Shown here piece after piece: positions 1 through 6,929 of a stretch of DNA of 10,873 nucleotides. The stretch is from Pigoraptor vietnamica (taxonomy: Eukaryota; Opisthokonta; Filasterea). The notes under the pieces are model-generated. The model was not told where the DNA came from and did no database searches. It was given only the letters and a program-made list of their open reading frames with translations. The stretch lies in assembly GCA_943704525.1 (NCBI GenBank), contig CALSCQ010002956.1:1-10873 (forward strand), read 5' to 3'. The number at the start of each line of letters is the position of its first letter. The first letter of the stretch is position 1. A program made the position numbers and the translations under genes.

Positions 1-113
<113 letters not shown>

Positions 114-133
114 GACAGTTTGTCTGCTCGCAG

Positions 134-3100
134 CAAAAGTGCGTCGTGCGGATGCGACGTGAATATTACCTGTGGGTCCTGGATTACGTGCTCGGAGAAG
201 ACACCCCCGCGCACCTCGTCAAGTCGTGGATGCGCATTCTGCGGATGTCTTCCCCGCAAGCGCACGGCGTCGAGACGCTTGAGAGGTGTGTTGATGTCTG
301 CGCAGCATTGCGACCGATGTAAGCCTCTCTTGCTTAGCGGGTAATCTCAACACCGAATGCGCAGGTGTCTGCGGCTGATCCAGCGATACGGCATGATGCT
401 TCTGTACAACATCGAGTGGGAGGTTGGCTCCCGCAGCAAGTTCCCCGTCCTTATTGAGCTGTACACGACGCTCCTCCAGATCGGGAAAGAGGACGGACAC
501 GGAATTGTGCGCAGCAGGTACGAAAAAGAGAACCTCGACACGCTCTCTGTGTGTGGCGTGTAGTTATGCGCTCAACAAACACTGCGTATGTTTCTTTGAC
601 AGGCACGAGTGCGTTTTGGACGAGTTCTGGGCGCAGGTCGAGAGTTGTCTCGCGCTTATCAAGGCCAAGACGAGTGTCGACGCCGTTGAGCGCTTTGCGC
701 AGCTCATCAAGGGCTACCACGAGTGGTGCGAGTTTTTCGACCGGTGTCGACAGCGCGAGGCGCTCATACTCCTGAAGAACGGCAAGTCGTTGGAGGAGAC
801 GACTAACGTTCAGCGGGCGAACGCGAACTTTCTTGCCGGCGGCGCTGGAGCGCGGTCCCTCATGATCTCCGTGTTGCTTGACTGTGCCGGAGTGTCCACC
901 TCGTCCGAACCCGCCGCCCCTTCTGAGGCCGAGGCGGAAGGGGGCCCTCTCCTCACAATCGAAGCGGCGCAGAGCGCGCTGGAACTTGCGGGCAGTGAGG
1001 AGCGGCGCGTGTTTGGGTCCGCAATGAGCTTCCTCGACAAGGTTCGCTCGACACTGGGCCCGTGCACGCCGGCGCACAACGAGTTTTTGTCGTGCCTCGC
1101 TCGGTTTTGGAGTGGGACCACGTCGTCGTTGCAGGTTACGCGCGACATTACGCACGTTTTGTCGCGCCACCCCGACCTTCTGCGGCTGTTCGTGGACTTC
1201 CTGCCAAAGGAAGCCGCCGCGCACGCGACGTCCGTTGCGTCGGGGCTCGGCGTAACGGTCATGACCAAGCAGCAGCAGCGCCAGCTCCAACAGCAGCAAC
1301 AGCAAGAGGCCGCCGCGGCAGAGAGGGACGCGGGCGCCAGCGACGACTTTGCGGATTTTGCGCGTCGGCACGCGGGGTCGATTCGCGTACTCGTGGACAA
1401 CGAGGCCGAGTTTTTGTCTCACGCCGAGTTTCTTCTGTCCGTGGACGGCGTCGTCATGACCGACCAGAAGATCGCGTGGATTGTGTGGGAAATTCAGCGG
1501 TCGGGGTCGGCCGAGCTGGAGCTCCACATCTCGCGAGAGAACGTGCTCGAATTTGCGATGCAGCAGGTGCGGGCCTGTGGCAGTCACCTTGAGCTTGTTT
1601 GTTGTCTCGGATTGAATGGGTTGTAGTAATCACCGGTTGGCCCTCAGTGTGCTGCTGCGTCCTCCAGCGACTGTGCATAGGGCTCGCAACTTCCCCTCTG
1701 ATTTCTTGTTGTTGCATTGTAGATTTTGGCGGCGCGCCCGAGCCAGCTGCAGCACGACATTGAAATCAATTTCAACGACGAGGAAGGGGTTGGAAGCGGA
1801 CCCACAAAGGAGTTCTTCACGCTCGTCATCAAGTCGCTCTTCCAACCCAACTCGCGCTACTTTGTGCCAACGCCGGACGGGACATCGTTTGTGATCAAGC
1901 GTCCGGACCCGCCTAAGCCCGCGTTGCCCGAGCCGTCGCAGGAAGTGGCTGCCAAGAATGCGGGGGACGAAGGCGACGCTGGCAAGGGGAAGGGTCGCGC
2001 CGACGAAGGCGAGAAGGATGCGAAGGTCGCCGCTGGGTCTGAAAACGCTGTTCGCGGAAGTGACCAAGGTGGCGACGAAACGCAGGGACGTCGACGAAAG
2101 GGTCGTCGTCGGCGGGGCTCGAAGGCCAAGGGACAACCCGTGAGCGCCGAAGAGCCCGCTGACCGCGGCGAGCCGTCTGCTGCGCCGGAGGGAAGTCCGC
2201 AGGACCCGACACCAGTTCCGGAAGCGCCGCCGAAGGGCGCCGACGATGTGGACGAAGCCGCGGCGGTGAGCAACAACAGTACGCCCCAGCCATCCGCTCG
2301 TGCCGCGGGTGGCGAGACGCCGTCACCGAGTAGGGCCACGAGGGCGGTCGCTCCACCTGCCGTCGCAGTTGGCCGCGCGGGGAGGGGAAAGGGGCGCGGG
2401 GCGAGGGATGCCGGGTCGCACGGCGCGCAGGCTCCCGACGGTGAGATGGTGCGCTACATGACTATGGCCGGTCGCGTGATCGGCATGGCCGTTGTGCACG
2501 AAATCCCCATTGGCGTCCGATTCCCTGCGGCGTACCTCAAGTACCTCCTCGACCGGCCGGTCACGTGGGAGGACTGCGCGTCGATTGACTCTGGGTTTTG
2601 CGCGGGTATTCGGTCGCTGCTCGCGATGAGGCCGGTGCCCGAGGGCCTCACGTTTGTGTCGTCGGACAGCGCTGGCAACGAAATTGAGCTGCGCGCGAAC
2701 GGGTCGGAGATTGCGGTGTCCGAGGAGAACAAGGAAGAGTTTGTGTCGCTCGCGGGCCTCGACAAGATATTCGGCGGCGTGCGCCCGCTGCTCAAGGCTC
2801 TCCGCGATGGGTTCTGGGACGCGCTGCCGCGCCGTTTCCTCCGGTACCTGTCGCTTGCGGAGCTGAACGAGCTGCTGGCGGGACCGGCGACGATCGACGT
2901 GAAGGAGTGGCGGGAGGCGGTGGACTGCATCGACATCGAGTCTGATGCGGAGCAGGTGGAGTGGTTCTGGAAGTACGTGGCGTCGCTCAGCGAGGAGGAG
3001 AAGCGCGCGCTGTTGATGTTCTGGTCGTCCAGCGAGGCGCCCCCTGTGCACGGGTTTGGTCGCGCGCGGGAAGACGAGGACCGGTGGATGCTCGAGCTCA

Positions 3101-3437
3101 TCAACGCCGACGCCGAGATGCTGCCCACGTCGAACACTTGGTGCGTTTTATTTCTTATACTCGTTGACCAGTGGACGGGGTCGGGCAAGGGTCTATGCTG
3201 TTTTACATCGCCCCTTCACTCCTACACTATTCCCTGTTTCTTATATTCGTGCATTGTCCAGCTACCTGAGCTTGAAGATGCCGGCGTACCCGTCGTACAA
3301 TGTCCTCAAGCAGCGTTTCGACGCCGCACTGAAGGTTTGGCAGTTGCTTGTGTTGCGGGATTGCGGGTGCGATGGATCTAACATGCGCACGTGCCTTTGT
3401 GTCTCAGCACGGAGCCGTCGGCTACGCCTTCCGATGA
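134..3437 (+). CDS. HECT-type E3 ubiquitin ligase with PAH domain, 5'-partial
   Basis: HECT ligases take ubiquitin from an E2 onto a cysteine and pass it to a substrate lysine. I assemble six exons with consistent phases: 134-318, 365-517, 603-1566, 1723-3140, 3262-3334, 3408-3437, giving 940 visible residues; the 5' end is outside the window. Residues 1-250 are mostly helical and not recognised. Residues 253-315 match a SIN3-type PAH domain (AMSFLDKVR, NEFL, HPDLLRLFVDFLP). A short polyQ tract follows near nt 1270-1310. HECT starts about residue 443 (NDEEGVGSGPTKEFF) and continues with AGRVIGMAV and PTSNTC. The catalytic Cys is residue 907, 33 residues from the C-terminus, the usual spacing for the family. 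The tail ends GAVGYAFR. A low-complexity insert of about 181 residues (nt 1900-2442) interrupts the N-lobe. The first intron could instead use a donor at 286/287, but GTAAG at 319 is closer to consensus. Substrate unknown. Confidence 0.95.
1021..1209 (+). other. PAH (paired amphipathic helix) domain inside the HECT ligase
   Basis: Residues 253-315 of the visible protein have the PAH layout: a first amphipathic helix AMSFLDKVRSTLG, an NEFLSCLARFW helix, then VLSRHPDLLRLFVDFLP. The HPDL...F..FLP signature is the hallmark of SIN3 PAH repeats, four-helix modules that bind short amphipathic helices of transcription factors and corepressors. Only one copy is visible; SIN3 usually has three or four. 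The SIN3 histone-deacetylase interaction domain is absent here, and a HECT domain follows in the same exon chain. Confidence 0.85.
1900..2442 (+). other. Low-complexity insertion in the HECT N-lobe
   Basis: Between the first HECT strand/helix block (ending PTPDGTSFVI) and the conserved AGRVIGMAV helix there are about 181 residues rich in Ala, Gly, Glu, Asp, Lys, Arg and Pro. A basic cluster (GRRRKGRRRRGSKAKG, about nt 2080-2130) resembles a nuclear localisation signal, and RG-rich residues (GRAGRGKGRGARD) precede the return to HECT. It stays in frame with no internal splice signals that improve the domain. Most HECT domains have only a short loop here. Confidence 0.85.
3141..3261 (+). other. 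Phase-2 intron splitting the catalytic Cys codon of HECT
   Basis: Exon 4 ends ...ACT TG and exon 5 begins C TAC CTG. Splicing GTGCGT...TCCAG joins TG to C and creates the Cys of PTSNTCYLSLKMPAYPSY, exactly where the HECT active site belongs. Without splicing the codon reads TGG (Trp). The frame, the flanking HECT motifs and the distance to the C-terminus all agree. Confidence 0.93.
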
Positions 3438-3798
3438 AAGGGCCCATAAAGTGTCTGGCTTGCTTCGAAGACAATGAAAGCGCCCAAGTCAGTCTGTCCA
3501 TCAACTGCCGCTTGTCTGCGTCAGTCTGTCCATCCAACCATTGTCTGGCTTGCCTGCGATGTCGTGCCCTGCGCGTGCTTACGATGGAACCCGTCGCCCT
3601 CCCTACTCTACACACGGGAAACAGCCGATCGAAGTCAATTTCAATGCACGCCTGCACAGCAGGTCGTCCAAAGGTGCACGGAGAGTCCACGCCTCTCTTT
3701 GCGCACAGATACTCGCACGCGACGCCATACACACAAAGCCCACACGCATCCGCGAAACACGCGCACACTCCTCGCCACGCTCGCACGCATAACCACTA
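3438..3798. other. Tail-to-tail spacer between the HECT ligase and uS10m genes
   Basis: 361 bp between two stop codons on opposite strands, so it should hold both 3' UTRs. I see no coding signal. It contains short direct repeats: GTCAGTCTGTCCATC at 3488-3502 and 3520-3534, and TGTCTGGCTTGC at 3452-3463 and 3542-3553. The right third (3718-3790) is CA/CACG-rich. A CATAAA at about 3445 is a weak poly-A-signal candidate for the + gene; no AATAAA is present on either strand here. Confidence 0.7.
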
Positions 3799-5430
3799 TC
3801 AGTCCTCCATCTTGGGCGGTTGCTTGGGCGGGGGTGGTTGCTTCGACGGGGGCGCCGACGACTGCGGCCGGCGACCGAACCGCACGAGTCGTTGCGAGGG
3901 CTGCGGTTGCACCTCCTTTGCTTCGGCCTCGTCGATCGCCTTCTGTTCGCCTGCCGACGTGTCCAGCATGGCCTTGAGCCGAGACTCAAACGCCTCGTCC
4001 ACTTCGCCGGACTCTTCCTCCTGCGCGTTCTGCGCCTCGATCGCCGCAATCTGTTCAATGTCGTCCTCGGCGTCGATGAACGGACCCTTGGTCGGGTCAA
4101 ACGGCTCCGGCCACGTCCAGCCCTCGCCCATAAATGCGGGGATCTTCGGCCGGAGCGGCGCAATGTAGTCGGTGCTCTCGCGCACGTGCGGGCGCTTCGC
4201 CTTGGACATCGTCGCCATGGCCTTCGCCGTGGGGTGCTCCTCAAAGTACTTGTCGACGTCCGCAAAGTCCACCCAGCCGGCAGCATTCGGGTCCGTCTTC
4301 CGCATGCTCTCGGGAACCTGCTCGTACGAGTATTCGTTGATGCTGAGGCCGCATGCCGGGGGCGCGGCGTCCTCGAGCGCGGCGACAAAGACATCGGCGG
4401 TGCGCTGCGTCATGTTGTAGAATTTGATGGCGCGCACGTGCTGTGGCTTCTCGTATTGGTCCCTGTGGAGCATAGAGGAAGTGCAAGCGTGAGATATGCG
4501 AGGAACAAACGGATACTACAGTCCTATCCTCGCAAGCAACGATCCCGCAGAAAGAGAACAATGGGCGGAAGCAAGGGATGCGAAGGCATGAGGAGCGCAC
4601 GAGGCGTGTAGTGGGAACGTGGGGTGTAGAAGGGCATGCTGGGTTATGAGTGACGCGCGTGTGAGAAGTGTGCCCACCTCGCCTTCTTGTTGGCGAACGG
4701 AGACCGGTTGACTGTGAGCCGATAGTAAGTCGTCGGCAAAAATGCAATGCCGCTGTTGGGGACTGCGGAAACAGGCGCGTTAGGGACGCATCACGCGCAA
4801 ACCCCTTCTTCAAACAACACAGTCACATACACACATGCACACCGCTACGCATATGCGTACAAGCAACACTCGCACACACCCACACACACGCACGCGCGCT
4901 CATCATTTCCAAGCAAAAAGAAGGCTTGCTGCGGCCAACTCCTCAATCCCGAACCCACTTTGCAACTCCTCCGCAAGTCGCTTGATGAAATACATAAACG
5001 AATCGAGCAGGCGGTAATCGTAGCTCATCACGCGCACGTGCAGCTTCTCGTACAAGGGAACGTCGGGAGACTCGACATTGGTCATTGTCTTGGTCTCCTT
5101 GAAGCGAACGGCGCGCGTGCCAAGAACAGGCGACATAAGCGGCGTGAGATTCTCCGGAAGTGCCGTGCTCTCGATGGCGAGCCCCGCCGCGCGCCTTCGT
5201 TCCCTCTCCTTGTCCGCTTCGGTCTGCACGCCGAAAAAGCCGCGCTTTCCCAAAATCGGCTCAATGCGCCGCAGCGCCCGCTCGTTGCTCTCGCGCAGCC
5301 ATTCCTCGGAACGCGGCGTGTACGGCCTGTACCCTGCACGCGGCTGTGCGCGCAGTAGAGGTCGAAGGGACGCGCATGATGCCGACGTGCGCAGGACAAG
5401 CGCGCGAGAAGCACGGACGACGGCGAGCAT
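3799..5430 (-). CDS. MRPS10: Mitochondrial small-subunit ribosomal protein uS10m, three exons
   Basis: uS10m is part of the head of the mitochondrial small ribosomal subunit. Exons on the minus strand are 5430-4959, 4762-4678 and 4462-3799 (stop TGA at 3801-3799), giving 406 aa with matching phases 1 and 2. The ATG at 5430 is chosen because it opens an Arg/Ala/Ser/Leu-rich, acid-free stretch (MLAVVRASRALVLRTSAS) typical of a mitochondrial presequence. The uS10 fold spans about residues 126-216: LHVRVMSYDYRLLDSFMYF, then LPTTYYRLTVNRSPFANKK, then ARDQYEKPQHVRAIKFYN. Splicing joins AEELQ-I-PNSGIAF and KKAR-DQYEK exactly as the family needs. Residues 217-406 are an acidic then Pro/Gln-rich extension ending in a PPPPKQPPK region. 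Human MRPS10 is about 200 aa in total, so this protein is about twice as long. It faces the bL32m gene head to head. Confidence 0.95.
4815..4900. repeat. CA-rich degenerate microsatellite in uS10m intron 1
   Basis: Imperfect CA/CACACG repeats on the + strand, that is GT/GCGTGT on the transcribed-sense strand of uS10m. They lie in the middle of the 196-bp intron 4763-4958. The interruptions suggest an old, decaying tract. Confidence 0.8.
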
Positions 5431-5714
5431 TTCTCGCGCTGCCCCTGTGCGGGGGCGATGCCGCCGGTTGAACGCCTCCGAGTGAGCGAATGCACGCTCC
5501 CCCCACAGCACTCTCTCTCTGCGCGCCTCTTCCGTCGCTTCTTCTCGTTTTCCTTCTCGTGTTTTGGGTTTGATCGATACAGTGCGAGAGGTGCGCACAT
5601 GAGGAGCCAAAACTAGCGAGATCTCGCAAAGCCGACATCGCGAAAACCATTGAAAGAGTGTGGCGGACCTGCAGTTGAAGTGCTTCAAGCGTAGAGGCGC
5701 GCTCGCGAGTGAAA
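5431..5714. promoter_or_regulatory. Putative bidirectional promoter between uS10m and bL32m
   Basis: 284 bp separate the start codons of two divergent mitochondrial ribosomal protein genes, so both promoters and 5' UTRs must lie here or overlap the genes. I see no TATA box at a convincing position. Notable elements are a perfect 12-bp palindrome GCGAGATCTCGC (5616-5627), a pyrimidine-rich tract on the + strand (about 5505-5570), and CTCGCGAG (5702-5709) just before the bL32m ATG. The two start contexts are similar: GCGCGAGAA-ATG for uS10m and CGCGAGTGAAA-ATG for bL32m. Promoter function is inferred from gene arrangement. Confidence 0.6.
5616..5627. promoter_or_regulatory. 12-bp palindrome in the divergent promoter
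   Basis: GCGAGATCTCGC is a perfect inverted repeat within the shared upstream region of two mitoribosomal genes. Its half GCGAGA recurs (near-identically) before both start codons. It could be a dimer-binding site; chance occurrence in GC-rich DNA cannot be excluded. Confidence 0.35.
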
Positions 5715-6278
5715 ATGCCGCCGTCGTCCCTGCGGCTACTCGTGCGCGCGTGGGCGCAGCAGCACGCCGCACACACGCAAGCGCACACGCGCACGCGGAA
5801 GGCGCTGCAAAGTGCCTGGCGGTATCATCTCCTCTCGCACGAGGCGGCTTCGTCGTCGCACTCTTGGGTCGCTGCGGTCGCTGTGGCCGTGAAGGATGTC
5901 GTGACGTCGCGAACGCATGCGGTGGCCGAGTGGCTTGGGTTCGGCGGCAGTCGGTCGATGCCCCCTCCTGCGCACGCCATCGCGGATGGGGCGTGTGGGG
6001 ACACTGTGTGCGACGAGCACGTACACGACGACGCGCTCGAGTGGGACGGTCGCGTATATCTGCACGCGCCGAAGAAGCGGAGGTCGCACATGCGCGTGCG
6101 CCTCCGGTGGACGGGGAAGTACTTGGAGCCCAAGAACGTACTCGACTGCCCTGTGTGCGGGGCGCCGAAGCTGCCGCACCGCCTGTGCAAGCCGTGCTAC
6201 GAACGCGTCAAGGAAGAGTCGCGGGAATTCATCGCGGAGAAGGTTGCGCTCGCGCGGAAGAACTACAAGGAGCCATGA
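5715..6278 (+). CDS. MRPL32: Mitochondrial large-subunit ribosomal protein bL32m
   Basis: bL32m is a zinc-binding protein of the mitochondrial large ribosomal subunit. This is a single exon of 187 aa. The ATG at 5715 is the first in frame, with A at -3; two codons upstream there is only a GTG. The N-terminus (MPPSSLRLLVRAWAQQ...) is basic and amphipathic, as expected of a targeting peptide, and includes a His/Thr/Ala/Arg stretch encoded by a CA/CACG repeat. The bL32 signature is in the C-terminal third: a basic APKKRRSHMRVRLRW segment, then KYLEPKNVLDCPVCGAPKL and HRLCKPCYE. The zinc ligands are Cys145, Cys148, Cys158 and Cys161, all present. In yeast and mouse bL32m is matured by the m-AAA protease; the long region before the core (residues 1-100) could be the removed part, but that is inference. 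Divergent partner: uS10m. Confidence 0.93.
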   Translation: MPPSSLRLLVRAWAQQHAAHTQAHTRTRKALQSAWRYHLLSHEAASSSHSWVAAVAVAVKDVVTSRTHAVAEWLGFGGSRSMPPPAHAIADGACGDTVCDEHVHDDALEWDGRVYLHAPKKRRSHMRVRLRWTGKYLEPKNVLDCPVCGAPKLPHRLCKPCYERVKEESREFIAEKVALARKNYKEP

Positions 6279-6557
6279 GCTGCGTTTTGTGCTGGGAGAG
6301 TCGACGGAAGCAAGTGCTGATGTGATGTATGTTTTGACTCGTCGGCCGTGGCGTGCGCGTTTCATTGGTGGTGGCGCTGCGCTGCGTTGTGTGTATGTCC
6401 CTCTCTCCTTTTTTTCCCCTTTCTTGCGCGTGCTCGACAACCGGATTGTCGAGACGATTCGCCGCGAGGAGTAATAAGGGTTGTTATGAGTCGATAACGT
6501 TCGTTAATTTTTTCAAGTCACTTGTGAAAAGGCGTCCACGGCACACTGCCTTTACCC
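6279..6557. other. Tail-to-tail spacer, AT-richer than its surroundings
   Basis: 279 bp between the stop codons of bL32m (+) and the glycosyltransferase-like gene (-). No coding signal. It includes a T/C-rich run (about 6400-6424) and an AT-rich trough (about 6470-6520, with TAATAA, ATAACGTTCGTTAAT and TTTTTTC) which is the most likely zone of 3' end formation for both genes. No canonical AATAAA is seen. Confidence 0.6.
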
Positions 6558-6832
6558 TCACGAGGGCGGAAGCACGTGCAGTACAGCGCCCGTCTTGAGA
6601 ACGGCGCTCGACGCGAACAAGAGGTCTGTTTGGGCCTTGGCGCGCGTCACTTTGCTGCGCATTTTCTCTTCGTGCCACGCGCGGCGGCCCTCGTCGGCAC
6701 TGCATCGAAAGGACAGCGCAGCACGAACTCAGGAGGCGCATTCACGTCACCGCTGTTCTGTCGCCCCTACACACACACACACACACACACACGCACGCAC
6801 GCACGCACGCACACACACACGCACGCACGCCA

Positions 6833-6868
<36 letters not shown>

Positions 6869-6869
6869 C

Positions 6870-6929
<60 letters not shown>

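Noticed and set aside
451-1587. Long antisense open frames opposite HECT exon 3 (up to 378 codons)
   Set aside because: They mirror the GC-rich codon usage of the sense exon, are rich in Arg/Leu/His, and show no recognisable motif; the sense strand encodes PAH-HECT.
1857-3188. Several antisense open frames opposite HECT exon 4
   Set aside because: Same reason: low-complexity shadows of a GC-rich coding exon.
3820-4611. 263-codon + strand open frame over uS10m exon 3
   Set aside because: Antisense shadow; the minus strand encodes a clear uS10 core with matching splice junctions.
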